Below, in pieces: positions 54,505-62,729 of a stretch of DNA of 64,000 nucleotides. The position numbers were made by a program, and so were the translations under genes. Numbering within the stretch: the stretch's first letter is position 1; every line of letters starts with the position of its first letter. The DNA is from UBA6918 sp040754425. GTDB taxonomy: Bacteria > Pseudomonadota > Gammaproteobacteria > Burkholderiales > Thiobacillaceae. The stretch is from positions 62,001 through 126,000 of the forward strand of contig JBFMCR010000015.1 of the NCBI GenBank assembly GCA_040754425.1, given 5' to 3'. The notes beneath the pieces are model-generated. The model was not told the origin of the DNA and did no database searches. It saw only the letters and a list, made by a program, of their open reading frames with translations.

Positions 54505-55605
54505 ATGGCGATCCCATTTTTTCGCAAAGACAGGAACAAGCCGGAAACGGACCAGCGGCAGCAGGCCGACACCGGCACGGGAACCGACTTCACGACCCTG
54601 ATGCGCAGCCCCGGCGATGACCTCGGCATCGTGGTCGAGGAATCCGGCAGTACGGGGGAATCCGCCATCGACGAGGCGGCGATGCTGTATGCCAGCAATC
54701 AGCCGGAAAACGCCGAGGCCTTGCTGAAAACCCTGCTCCCCGGCAATGATCGGCGTGCCTGGCACATGCTCTTCGATCTTTACCGCATCAATCAGCGCGA
54801 AGCCGATTTCGAAAAACTCGCGCTGGAATTCGCCATGCGCTTCGAGTCATCGCCGCCGATATGGAAGGCGCGCGAAGAAAAGAACAACAAGAGCAGGGGC
54901 GTGACACGCCCCCTGGTGCTGCCGGCCCGGCTGGACGCCGGCATCGGGGAAAAACTGCAGCACATCCTGGCCAATCTGGAAAAGGGCGCCATCCTGCAAC
55001 TCGATTTCTCCCGCGTGGAAGACGTGGACGAGGGCGGCGCACAGGCCATTGCCGACATGCTGGGCAAAGCCCGCAAGACCAGGCTCAAATTCCAGGTCAG
55101 CGGCGCCAGTTCGATCATCGAACTGCTCAAATCGCGCATGCAGGCCGAGCCCGCAGCCCAGGGCTACTGGCAGATGCAGCTCGCCGTCTACCAGTTGCTC
55201 GGCAGGCAGGAGGAATTCGAAAACCTGGCGGTCGATTTCGCCGTGGCCTTCGAGCTCTCGCCGCCTTCCTGGGAAAACGTGCAGGCCGCACAGGAAGTCG
55301 CCGCCCCCGCCGAGGAAGTCCCGACGGATGCATTCGTTCTCAAGGGCGTGATCTCCGAGGCCAGCGCGGACCAGATCGCCAAACTGATGAAGTATGCCGA
55401 GCCCCGCGCCGATGTGGTGGTGGACTGTTCCGGCGTCACCCGCGTCGACTACGCCTATGTCGGCAATCTCATCGGCCAGCTGATGCATCTGCTCGGCACC
55501 GGCAAAACCATCACCCTGCAAGGACAGAACGCCCTGGTCAACGAACTGTTCCGCATCATGGGCATCGACCAGCTGGCCAGGACGGTTCCGGCGAAGCTGG
55601 TCTGA
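54505..55605 (+). CDS. STAS-domain protein with internal duplication
   Basis: A 366-residue soluble protein. Two related helical modules are seen: AWHMLFDLYRINQREADFEK near residue 90 and YWQMQLAVYQLLGRQEEFEN near 220, each ending in a SPP(I/S)W motif. Each is followed by a STAS-like alpha/beta domain (ILQLDFSRVEDVDEGGAQA and DVVVDCSGVTRVDYAYVGN). The layout is thus a tandem helical-STAS pair. No kinase or phosphatase is adjacent. I start at 54505 (MAIPFFRKD). A role as anti-anti-sigma-like or lipid-transport partner is only a guess. Confidence 0.75.
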   Translation: MAIPFFRKDRNKPETDQRQQADTGTGTDFTTLMRSPGDDLGIVVEESGSTGESAIDEAAMLYASNQPENAEALLKTLLPGNDRRAWHMLFDLYRINQREADFEKLALEFAMRFESSPPIWKAREEKNNKSRGVTRPLVLPARLDAGIGEKLQHILANLEKGAILQLDFSRVEDVDEGGAQAIADMLGKARKTRLKFQVSGASSIIELLKSRMQAEPAAQGYWQMQLAVYQLLGRQEEFENLAVDFAVAFELSPPSWENVQAAQEVAAPAEEVPTDAFVLKGVISEASADQIAKLMKYAEPRADVVVDCSGVTRVDYAYVGNLIGQLMHLLGTGKTITLQGQNALVNELFRIMGIDQLARTVPAKLV

Positions 55606-55683
55606 TTCGGGGTTCAGGTACCGGGATTCAGGGCTCTGGGAATGTGTTTCGCGCCTTTGAAAACAGCACGGCTTTCTCCGCCT

Positions 55684-55739
55684 CCCCTGACCCCTGACCC
55701 CTGACCCCTGACCCCTGACCCCTGACCCCTGACCCCTGA
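55684..55739. repeat. Eight tandem CCCCTGA heptamers before hslV
   Basis: Eight perfect head-to-tail copies of CCCCTGA end 11 bases before the hslV ATG. Upstream at 55616-55640 the complementary wording occurs (GGGGTTCAGG, GGGATTCAGGG), so the whole gap is an imperfect inverted repeat of the same family as 7541-7650 and 56287-56384. The repeat occupies the place where a ribosome-binding site would be expected. Confidence 0.95.
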
Positions 55740-55750
55740 CCCCCAGCATC

Positions 55751-56284
55751 ATGGACCAATATCACGGCACCACCATACTTTCCGTCCGCCGCGGCGATGA
55801 GGTCGCGCTAGGCGGCGACGGCCAGGTCACCCTGGGCAATATCGTCATCAAATCGACCGCGCGCAAGATCCGCAGGCTTTATCAGGATCGCGTGCTGGCG
55901 GGCTTTGCCGGGGCCACCGCCGATGCCTTCACCCTGTTCGAGCGCTTCGAGGCCAAGCTGGAAAAGCACCAGGGCCACCTCGTGCGCGCCGCGGTCGACC
56001 TCACCAAGGACTGGCGCACCGACCGCGTGCTGCGGCGGCTGGAAGCCATGCTCGCCGTGGCCGACAAGACCAGCACCCTCATCCTCACCGGCAACGGCGA
56101 CGTGCTGGAGCCCGAACAGGGCATCGCCGCCATCGGCTCCGGCGGCGCCTATGCCCAGGCCGCGGCCTCGGCGCTGCTCAACCACAGCGAGCTTTCCGCG
56201 CGCGACATCGTGGCGGAAAGCCTGAAGATCGCAGGGCAGATCTGCATTTATACGAATCAGAATCACATCATTGAAACCTTGTGA
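55751..56284 (+). CDS. hslV: ATP-dependent protease subunit HslV
   Basis: A 177-residue proteasome-like peptidase. The catalytic threonine is T7, exposed after removal of MDQYHG (GTTILSVRRGDEV). GGDGQVTLGN and GSGGAYAQAAASALL follow as expected. It forms a double hexamer capped by HslU. The start lacks any purine-rich ribosome-binding site because a CCCCTGA array lies directly upstream. Confidence 0.96.
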   Translation: MDQYHGTTILSVRRGDEVALGGDGQVTLGNIVIKSTARKIRRLYQDRVLAGFAGATADAFTLFERFEAKLEKHQGHLVRAAVDLTKDWRTDRVLRRLEAMLAVADKTSTLILTGNGDVLEPEQGIAAIGSGGAYAQAAASALLNHSELSARDIVAESLKIAGQICIYTNQNHIIETL

Positions 56285-56344
56285 GGGCCCAGGATTCAGG
56301 GATCAGGATTCAGTGGATGAGCGGCTTGCGCCGCACTCCTGAAC

Positions 56345-56382
56345 TGACCCCTGACCCCTGACCCCTGACCCCTGACCCCTGA
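56345..56382. repeat. CCCCTGA heptamer array before hslU
   Basis: After an initial TGA there are five copies of CCCCTGA, the last running into the hslU start (CTGACCATGACC). Upstream at 56290-56312 stands GGATTCAGGGATCAGGATTCAG, partly complementary. It is the sister of the array before hslV, so hslV is flanked on both sides by the same repeat. Confidence 0.93.
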
Positions 56383-56384
56383 CC

Positions 56385-57725
56385 ATGACCCAGTTCACCC
56401 CCCAGGAAATCGTCCACGAACTCGACAAGCACATCGTCGGGCAGAACGAGGCCAAGAAGGCAGTGGCCGTGGCACTCCGAAACCGCTGGCGCCGCATGCA
56501 GGTGGCCGAGCCGCTCAGACACGAGATCACGCCCAAGAACATCCTCATGATCGGACCCACCGGCGTGGGCAAGACCGAGATCGCGCGGCGTCTGGCGCGG
56601 CTCGCCAACGCGCCCTTCATCAAGGTCGAGGCCACCAAGTTCACCGAGGTCGGCTACGTCGGCAAGGATGTCGACTCCATCATCCGCGACCTCATGGAAA
56701 TCGCCATCAAGCAGATCCGCGAGCGCGAAATGCAGAAAATGCAGATGCGCGCAGAGGAAGCGGCCGAGGAGCGTATCCTCGACGCGCTCCTGCCGCCGCC
56801 GCGTTCTGCCGGTTTCGGTTTCGAGGCCGAAACGCCCAGGCCAGAGGACTCCGGCACGCGGCAGAAATTCCGCAAGATGCTGCGCGAAGGCCAGTTGGAC
56901 GACAAGGAAATCGAAATCGAGCTGGCGCAGCCCGTGGCGTCGATGCAGATTTTCACCCCGCCCGGCATGGAAGACCTGTCACAACAGTTGCAGGGAATGT
57001 TCCAGGGACTCTCCGGCGGACGCACGCGCACGCGAAAGATGAAGGTAAAAGAAGCGCTCAGGCTCGCCACCGAGGAAGAGGCCGCGGCGCTGGTGAACGA
57101 AGAGGAAATCAAGCTCGCCGCCATCGAGGCGGTGGAGCAAAACGGCATCGTTTTCCTGGACGAGATCGACAAGATCGCCGCGCGCGAAGGCGCCGGCGGC
57201 GCCGACGTTTCGCGCCAGGGTGTGCAGCGCGACCTCTTGCCGCTGGTGGAAGGCACCACGGTGTCGACCAAGTACGGCATGGTGCGAAGCGACCACATCC
57301 TGTTCATCGCCAGCGGCGCCTTCCATCTGTCGCGCCCCTCCGACCTCATTCCCGAACTGCAAGGCCGCCTGCCCATCCGCGTGGAACTGGGTCCGCTGTC
57401 GGTGGAGGATTTCGAACGCATCCTCACCAGCACCGACGCCTGCCTCACCCGCCAGTACCAGGCCCTGCTGGCAACCGAGGGGGTAACGCTCGAATTCACC
57501 GCCGACGGCATCCGCCGCATCGCCGAAATCGCCCACCAGGTCAACGAAAAGACCGAGAACATCGGCGCGCGCCGCCTGCACACCATCATGGAACGCCTGC
57601 TCGAGGAAATCTCCTTCGAGGCGACAAAACGCGAAGGCCAGACCGTGACCATCGACGCCGACTACGTCAACGAACGGCTGAATACGCTGGCGGCGGACGA
57701 GGATCTCTCGCGCTACGTTTTGTAA
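56385..57725 (+). CDS. hslU: ATP-dependent protease ATPase subunit HslU
   Basis: A 446-residue AAA+ unfoldase that feeds substrates to HslV. Walker A is GPTGVGKT (57-64), Walker B GIVFLDEIDKI, the pore GYVG loop appears in FTEVGYVGKDVDS, and the I domain lies between about 110 and 240. The C-terminus ends DLSRYVL, the usual tail that docks into HslV. The ATG directly follows the CCCCTGA array with no ribosome-binding site. Confidence 0.97.
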   Translation: MTQFTPQEIVHELDKHIVGQNEAKKAVAVALRNRWRRMQVAEPLRHEITPKNILMIGPTGVGKTEIARRLARLANAPFIKVEATKFTEVGYVGKDVDSIIRDLMEIAIKQIREREMQKMQMRAEEAAEERILDALLPPPRSAGFGFEAETPRPEDSGTRQKFRKMLREGQLDDKEIEIELAQPVASMQIFTPPGMEDLSQQLQGMFQGLSGGRTRTRKMKVKEALRLATEEEAAALVNEEEIKLAAIEAVEQNGIVFLDEIDKIAAREGAGGADVSRQGVQRDLLPLVEGTTVSTKYGMVRSDHILFIASGAFHLSRPSDLIPELQGRLPIRVELGPLSVEDFERILTSTDACLTRQYQALLATEGVTLEFTADGIRRIAEIAHQVNEKTENIGARRLHTIMERLLEEISFEATKREGQTVTIDADYVNERLNTLAADEDLSRYVL

Positions 57726-57732
57726 AAAAATT

Positions 57733-57817
57733 AAACAGAGAGATAAGGGAGGAACGGGAGGGAACCCAAGGCAATGTGTCTTTTGCCTTCACCCTTACCT
57801 CCCGTACCTTCCTGTTA
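57733..57817. repeat. Purine/pyrimidine-rich palindrome downstream of hslU
   Basis: The left half contains AACAGAGAGATAAGGGAGG and GGAACGGGAGGG; the right half CTTACCTCCCGTACCTTCC and TGTT. AAGGGAGG/CCTTACCTCCC and CGGGAGG/CCTCCCG pairings give an imperfect hairpin starting eight bases after the hslU stop. Same family as the other G-rich/C-rich elements; it may end hslU transcription. Confidence 0.75.
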
Positions 57818-57935
57818 AGAAGGTTTCGGACTTAGATAAATTGCCGCTATAAGCTCATAAAACCTCTCTAGGATTGTGTCCATGCAGGCGCGGTAAACTT
57901 GCGGGTCATCGAAATTCAGCCCGGAGAGTACGACC

Positions 57936-59774
57936 ATGGCCACCCGCGAAACCTTAAGCCCCAAAGAAGCCGAGTGCAGCAGCGGCGCCGACTACGCCGC
58001 GCTGGCGCTGGAAGCCCTGCAGGAACCCGCCGACCCCGCCTATGCCAGGGAACTGGTCGACCGCATCGCCGACGACTGCCAGTTCACCAAGGATCTCGTC
58101 GCCGTCGCCATCGTCTACAAGCAACTGGGCGACCAGGCGCGCGCCGAGGAGCTCTTGCAGACCGCCGAGGACTACTGCATGTCGGGCGAAGAGCAGGTCT
58201 ATCTCGCCGAAGGCAAGATGAAGGTGCTGGGCGACCGGGCCGGCGCAGAGGCCGCGCTCGACAAGGCCCTGAAGGAAACCAACAACCTCGACCCGCTGAT
58301 CGAACTGGGCCGCCAGGCCGCCGAGCTGCTCGGCGACAGCGCCTTTGCCAAAAAGGTCTTCGAGAAGGCCGAGGCCAAGCTCTCCCGTGCCGCCGAATAC
58401 ACCAGGCTCGCCGCCGCCGCGGTCGAGCACCTGAAGGACAAGGACTACGCCGGCGCCATCCTGGAAAAGGGCGCCGCCAGGCTGACCAACGTCGCCGACC
58501 TGCTTCAGCTTGCCGGCGAGACCGCCAGGACCCTGGGCGACCCGGCCAAGGCGCGCGCCCTGTACCAGCGCGCGCTCGGCGCCGCCACCGACTTCAACGC
58601 CGTGAAAAGCCTGCTCGATGCCGCCCGCGCCATCAATGAGACCGAATTCATGCAGGCCGTGCTAAAGAAGGGCGGCGAACTCGCCACCGCCACCGAGCAG
58701 TTCATCGACCTCGCGCGCGCCCTGAAATCCACGGGTGACGCCGCCGGCGCCGCCAAGCTCATGGACCAGGCCGAGAACGCCGTGGCCTCGCTGGACGAAA
58801 TGAGCAAGGTGGTGGAGGCCGCCAAGACCGACTTCGCCGACGACACCGCGCGCCTGGCGCGCGTGCAGGCCAAGTACGACAAGCGCGCCGCCAACCAGGC
58901 CAAGTACGTGGAATTCGGCAAGCAGGAAGAACTCGCCGACACGCCCAAGAAGCTCTTCACCCTGGCCGACCAAGTCATGGCCGAACTCGAAGACCCCTTC
59001 TACGCCGCCAAGCTGCTGGGCAAGGTGGAGGCCATGCTGGATACGGGCGACTACCAATTCCTGCGCTACCGCCCTCTGATCCTGGCGGTGGACAAGCACG
59101 TCAACGACGCCGCCTGGGTCGCACGCCTTTTGGACACCGCCGCCGCCAAGTCCGGCGACTTCGTGTGGTTCAAGGAAGTGGTAAAGACCGCCGCCACCGC
59201 GCTGAAGAACAAGGAGCTCGGCCGCGAAAAGGCGCGCGCCTATGTACAGCAGCGCGAGGCTTCGATCAAGTCCAACCCCGAGGCCAGCGTGTACGACTAT
59301 ACCAAGCTTGCCGAACTGGTGATCGCCGACATCGGCGATGCGGCCTGGGGTGCGCAATTGTTGAACGAAGCCAGGGCACGCGCCAAGGACCATTATGCGC
59401 TTGCCCACGTCGCCGCGCTCATGGCCAGGGGCGGCGATGCCGCCGGCGCCGAGGCCGTACTGATGCAGGCCGCGCAAGTCTGCGGCAACGCCGACTGCTG
59501 CATCCAGCTCGCCACCCGCGTGAAGAACGCCGGCTTCGACGCCGCCCTGGTGCGCAAGGTGTACGAAGCCTGCGGCAACACGCTCACCAGCCCCGCGGAC
59601 AAGCTGCACTGGGTCGAGGGCATCGTCGACGAACTCAAAGACAAGGCCTGGGCGAGCGAAGCCTACGCCGCCATCGAGGGCCAGTTCACGGGTGAGGCCA
59701 GGGCGCGCTTCGAGGTCTCGCGCATGAATCGCGTGGGCGATGAGTTCTACCCCTACCGCAAGCACGCGGCCTGA
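57936..59774 (+). CDS. Large alpha-helical repeat protein (TPR-like), unknown function
   Basis: A 612-residue Ala-rich soluble protein made of helical hairpins of TPR or Sel1 type, for example KQLGDQARAEELLQTAED, AKARALYQRALGAATDFNA and DAAGAEAVLMQAAQVCGNAD. There are at least ten such units and no catalytic signature, signal peptide or membrane segment. A GGAGA ribosome-binding site precedes the ATG. It stands alone between hslU and the copper chaperone gene. It is probably a scaffold or protein-interaction factor; I cannot name a partner. Confidence 0.85.
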   Translation: MATRETLSPKEAECSSGADYAALALEALQEPADPAYARELVDRIADDCQFTKDLVAVAIVYKQLGDQARAEELLQTAEDYCMSGEEQVYLAEGKMKVLGDRAGAEAALDKALKETNNLDPLIELGRQAAELLGDSAFAKKVFEKAEAKLSRAAEYTRLAAAAVEHLKDKDYAGAILEKGAARLTNVADLLQLAGETARTLGDPAKARALYQRALGAATDFNAVKSLLDAARAINETEFMQAVLKKGGELATATEQFIDLARALKSTGDAAGAAKLMDQAENAVASLDEMSKVVEAAKTDFADDTARLARVQAKYDKRAANQAKYVEFGKQEELADTPKKLFTLADQVMAELEDPFYAAKLLGKVEAMLDTGDYQFLRYRPLILAVDKHVNDAAWVARLLDTAAAKSGDFVWFKEVVKTAATALKNKELGREKARAYVQQREASIKSNPEASVYDYTKLAELVIADIGDAAWGAQLLNEARARAKDHYALAHVAALMARGGDAAGAEAVLMQAAQVCGNADCCIQLATRVKNAGFDAALVRKVYEACGNTLTSPADKLHWVEGIVDELKDKAWASEAYAAIEGQFTGEARARFEVSRMNRVGDEFYPYRKHAA

Positions 59775-59876
59775 AACAACTCGCCGGCTGCGACAACATG
59801 TCGCATTGCCGGCGGCCGCAAGTGCGTGCATCATGGCAACTAGTGTGTGATTATTTTCATGCACCCCCTTCCTTAC

Positions 59877-59907
59877 ATGTCCGCTCGCAAGGCGGACATC
59901 TTTTTTT
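59877..59907 (+). terminator. Intrinsic terminator directly before the PCuAC ribosome-binding site
   Basis: ATGTCCGC (59877-59884) and GCGGACAT (59892-59899) form a perfect 8-bp stem with a 7-base loop, followed by C and seven T. The T tract ends one or two bases before the GGAGAA ribosome-binding site of the PCuAC gene. There is no room for a promoter between the two, so it must act within the PCuAC transcript. This suggests an attenuator as well as the end of the upstream gene. Confidence 0.85.
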
Positions 59908-59917
59908 GGAGAACACG

Positions 59918-60370
59918 ATGAGATTGCATGCCCTGCTGATTTCCGCGCTGCTCATGGCTCCTGCCCTGGCAGACGGCATCAAGGTGGAAAACGCCTGGAT
60001 ACGCGAGCCCGCACCCGGCCAGACCGTGGTTGGCGGCTTCATGGACATCACCAGCGAAAAGAACGCCAGCGTGGTGAAAGCGGCAAGCCCGGCGATCGGC
60101 ACGGTCGAACTGCATGAAATGAAAATGCTGGGCGACGTCATGCAGATGCGCGAGATCAAGGCCATCGAGCTGCCGGCCGGAAAAACCGTCAAGCTCGAGC
60201 CCGGCGGCCTTCACCTCATGCTGTACAACCCCAAAAAACCGCTCAAGGCCGGCGACAGGGTGCCCCTCACCCTCACCGTCCAGAGCGGCGAGAAGCTGGA
60301 AGAAGTGACTGCCACGGCGGAAGTCCGCGCCATGAGCATGCGTGCCCCGGCGCCGCATTCCATGCACTGA
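59918..60370 (+). CDS. PCuAC-type periplasmic copper chaperone
   Basis: A 150-residue protein with a signal peptide (residues 1-18) and a cupredoxin-like fold. The Cu(I) motif H(M)X10MX21HXM is complete: H66, M77, H99 and M101. The Met/His-rich C-terminus (AMSMRAPAPHSMH) could bind a second copper. PCuAC delivers copper to the CuA site of cytochrome oxidase. It is convergent with the bufferin-type operon, with a terminator shared between them, and the two together point to copper handling. Confidence 0.93.
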   Translation: MRLHALLISALLMAPALADGIKVENAWIREPAPGQTVVGGFMDITSEKNASVVKAASPAIGTVELHEMKMLGDVMQMREIKAIELPAGKTVKLEPGGLHLMLYNPKKPLKAGDRVPLTLTVQSGEKLEEVTATAEVRAMSMRAPAPHSMH

Positions 60371-60387
60371 ACCATGCCGACTCGCGA

Positions 60388-60408
60388 AAAAGCCCCGCCG
60401 CGGCTTTT
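60388..60408. terminator. Bidirectional terminator between PCuAC and the RiPP operon
   Basis: AAAAGCC (60388-60394) and GGCTTTT (60402-60408) form a perfect 7-bp stem around CCGCCGC, with A residues on one side and T residues on the other. It can stop transcription from both convergent units. It touches the stop codon of the DUF2063 gene. Confidence 0.75.
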
Positions 60409-61166
60409 CATGTCTGCGTCAGGGTGCCCAGCACTGCACCGGCCGAACGCAACTCCTCCAAGTGGTTGCGCGCGAACCCGATGAGCTGCGCCGTGTCCTC
60501 CTGGCCGAGTTCTGCCGCCAGCCTCATGACTGCCTCGCGGCCGCTGCTGCGGCCATCCTCCAGCAAGGACAGCAGCCGCGCCCCGGCCGCGCTGTGTTCC
60601 ATGAAGCGCACCTGCATGCCGGCATCGCGGAACACCAGCAGGCAGGTGGGCGCAGGTTCGACCTTGACTCGCGGACGGATGCGATGCACGGGATAACGGT
60701 AGGTCAGACTGGCCAGCACCGGGTTGAGAACAGGCCTGCCCTCGATCAGGTCGCCTTGCGCATCGATTGACGGCAGGCGCTCGTCGCGATTGGAAACCGA
60801 CAGCACCAGCTCCATCCACTCGTAGTGCGCCAGTTCCGCCAGGTAATCCGGGAATCCTTCCTCGGGCTGCCATTCGTTCTGCAGGAAATGCATGAACTCG
60901 TCCGGCACCTGCCGGAAATAGGGCGTATGGCTGCGGTGGCCGGCGATGAAGCCGCGCACCAGGCGGGCCCATTTCCGGCTGCCCAGCACTTTTCTCAGCA
61001 CCGGGAAACAGGCGAGCAGAAAGCTTTCGATGTTGTTGTAGACGAGCTCGGAGTAGACACCCATGCGCTGCGCATTTGCACCGGGCGGGCGTCTGGTAGC
61101 CTTGGGATCGCGGATGTGCGCGGTAAAAGCGTACTGATATTGCTGGAACGCAGGCAGTTTATCCAT
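60408..61166 (-). CDS. hvfC: DUF2063 partner protein of the MNIO enzyme (BufC/HvfC-like)
   Basis: A 252-residue protein whose N-terminal half is a DUF2063 domain (QYQYAFTAHIRDP, RMGVYSELVYNNIESFLLA, FPDYLAELAHYEWMEL). In known systems this partner binds the leader of the precursor peptide and presents it to the DUF692 enzyme. It starts inside the DUF692 gene (eight-base overlap, 61159-61166), so the two are made together. It is the last gene of the sigma/anti-sigma/precursor/enzyme/partner operon. Confidence 0.88.
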   Translation of the reverse strand: MDKLPAFQQYQYAFTAHIRDPKATRRPPGANAQRMGVYSELVYNNIESFLLACFPVLRKVLGSRKWARLVRGFIAGHRSHTPYFRQVPDEFMHFLQNEWQPEEGFPDYLAELAHYEWMELVLSVSNRDERLPSIDAQGDLIEGRPVLNPVLASLTYRYPVHRIRPRVKVEPAPTCLLVFRDAGMQVRFMEHSAAGARLLSLLEDGRSSGREAVMRLAAELGQEDTAQLIGFARNHLEELRSAGAVLGTLTQT

Positions 61167-62025
61167 GCGCAACCATGCCTTTCTGCGCCTGCAAATATTT
61201 GCGCTGCAGCGCATCGATGCGCTCGACCTCCTTCACCAGCTCCGCGAGCGGCGGAATGTTGAAATCGCGCTCCAGCAGGGTCGGACGCACGCCGATGGTC
61301 TGATAGGTGAAATCGAGCAGTTCCCACACCGGATCGATGACGTCGGCGCCGTGGGTGTCGATGATGAAATCCTCGGCCTCGTAATAATGCCCCGCCATGT
61401 GCATGTACACCACGCGCTCCGCCGGCATGGAAGCGATATAGCCGCGCGCATCGAAACGATGATTGACGCTGTTCACATAGACATTGTTGACATCCAGATG
61501 CAGATCGCAATCGGCCTCTTCCAAGACGGCGCGCACGAAAGCGGGCTCGTCCATATCGGCAATCGGTGCGCTGACGTAGAACGAGGCGTTCTCGATGGCG
61601 ATGCGGCGCTCCAGAATATCTTGCGTCCGGCGGATGCGCGCGGCCACATATCTGACCGCCTCTTCCGTCATCGGGATCGGCAGCAGGTCGTACAAATGCC
61701 CGTCGTCCGAGCAGTAGGACAGGTGCTCGGTGTAGAGGGGGATTTTGAATTCGTCGAGAAAGCCCTTGATCTTGGCGAGCAGCAGTTCATCCAGGGGCGA
61801 CGGCCCGCCCAGGGACAGCGACAGGCCGTGGCAGATGAAGGTGTTGCGTTCGGCAAAAGCCCGGAAACGGCGGCCCAGCGCGCCGCCGATGTCGATCCAG
61901 TTTTCCGGCGCGATTTCGAAAAAGCGGATGACATCGGGCACCCGGCTGTCGAGGTCGTTCATCAACTCCCTGCGATAGCCGAGGCCCGCGCCATGAAGCG
62001 GCATGGTGCGCATGTCGGGATTCAT
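61159..62025 (-). CDS. hvfB: DUF692 multinuclear non-heme iron enzyme (MNIO; BufB/HvfB-like)
   Basis: A 288-residue TIM-barrel enzyme of the MNIO (DUF692) family, which uses two or three iron ions and O2 to modify cysteines of a peptide. Metal-ligand segments are visible: EIAPENWID, HGLSLSLGG, TEHLSYCSD, IENASFYV, DVNNVYVNS and HMAGHYYE. It lies 14 bases after the precursor gene and overlaps the partner gene, the standard order. I start at 62025 (MNPDMRT); an ATG four codons later is possible. A longer frame would run back into the precursor gene. Confidence 0.92.
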   Translation of the reverse strand: MNPDMRTMPLHGAGLGYRRELMNDLDSRVPDVIRFFEIAPENWIDIGGALGRRFRAFAERNTFICHGLSLSLGGPSPLDELLLAKIKGFLDEFKIPLYTEHLSYCSDDGHLYDLLPIPMTEEAVRYVAARIRRTQDILERRIAIENASFYVSAPIADMDEPAFVRAVLEEADCDLHLDVNNVYVNSVNHRFDARGYIASMPAERVVYMHMAGHYYEAEDFIIDTHGADVIDPVWELLDFTYQTIGVRPTLLERDFNIPPLAELVKEVERIDALQRKYLQAQKGMVAHG

Positions 62026-62039
62026 GGCGCGCAGCCGGT

Positions 62040-62435
62040 TTACTTCTTCACTGCACCGCACTTGCCCTGGCCGCATTTGGCTTCTGCGGCCTTCGGGGCG
62101 GCTGCATCCGTTTTCGCGCCGCCACACTTGGCTTCGCCCATCTTCTTGGGATCGGCGGCTTCTGCCGATTTCATCCCGCCGCATTTGCCCTGACCGCATT
62201 TGGCTTCACCCGCCTTGGAAGCGGCAGCCGAGTCCTCTGCCTTCTTGCCGCCGCACTTGCCCTGGCCGCACTTGGCTTCAGCCGGTTTGGCATCGGCCAC
62301 CATGTAGCCGCTCTGCAGGCTTTGCAGCGCGAAGGGATTCTCCGCCGCATTGACGAACGGGCTCATCGCCATACCCGCCACAAAGGCCGAACCCACTGCC
62401 ACCTCAATTGTTTTTTTCTTTCTTGCCATTTTCAA
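62040..62435 (-). CDS. hvfA: Bufferin/HvfA-type cysteine-repeat precursor peptide
   Basis: A 131-residue secreted precursor. A signal peptide (to about residue 30, VNA-AENP) is followed by the conserved ENPFALQSLQSGYMVA leader segment. A Lys/Ala/Gly-rich core holds seven cysteines: C56, C61, C80, C85, C104, C121 and C126. AKCGQGKCG occurs three times (from residues 54, 78 and 119), with one shortened unit, EAKCGGAK, between the second and third. Known relatives carry EGKCG motifs whose cysteines are turned into copper-binding groups by the DUF692 enzyme. Here Gln replaces Glu in every motif. Confidence 0.9.
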   Translation of the reverse strand: MKMARKKKTIEVAVGSAFVAGMAMSPFVNAAENPFALQSLQSGYMVADAKPAEAKCGQGKCGGKKAEDSAAASKAGEAKCGQGKCGGMKSAEAADPKKMGEAKCGGAKTDAAAPKAAEAKCGQGKCGAVKK

Positions 62436-62474
62436 AGTTACTCCTTCTCGTTGGATTGAAAATATTTGGGGAAG

Positions 62475-62720
62475 CTATTCCTTTTCCCGCAAATTCCGCG
62501 CGATACGCTCGCGACCTTCTTCCGACAGTCCCGGCTGCACCGCTTCATCCTCGCGGCTTAACCACTCCCGAATCAAGTGCATCTGTTTCATGAAACGGTA
62601 GCAGTTTTCGCAAATCGCCAGATGTAACCGCATAGCGAGATTTTCATGCCAATTCAGCTTGCGATCCAGTGACTGAGTCACCAGGAGCGAGGTTTCCTTA
62701 CAGGTTTTCATCAGGCCCAT
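62475..62720 (-). CDS. Zinc-binding anti-sigma factor (zf-HC2/ZAS type)
   Basis: An 81-residue soluble protein with the zinc anti-sigma motif H33-x3-C37-x2-C40 (HLAICENC). No membrane segment is present. Such factors hold their ECF sigma inactive until zinc is lost or cysteines are oxidised or bound by another metal. It follows its sigma factor gene by nine bases and precedes the precursor gene by 39. An in-frame ATG three codons later (MKTCKE) is an alternative start. Confidence 0.88.
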   Translation of the reverse strand: MGLMKTCKETSLLVTQSLDRKLNWHENLAMRLHLAICENCYRFMKQMHLIREWLSREDEAVQPGLSEEGRERIARNLREKE

Positions 62721-62729
62721 AGCTGCCCC

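Noticed and set aside
55684..56382. CRISPR array
   Set aside because: The repeats are 7-base head-to-tail units with no spacers and no cas genes; they are simple tandem repeats.
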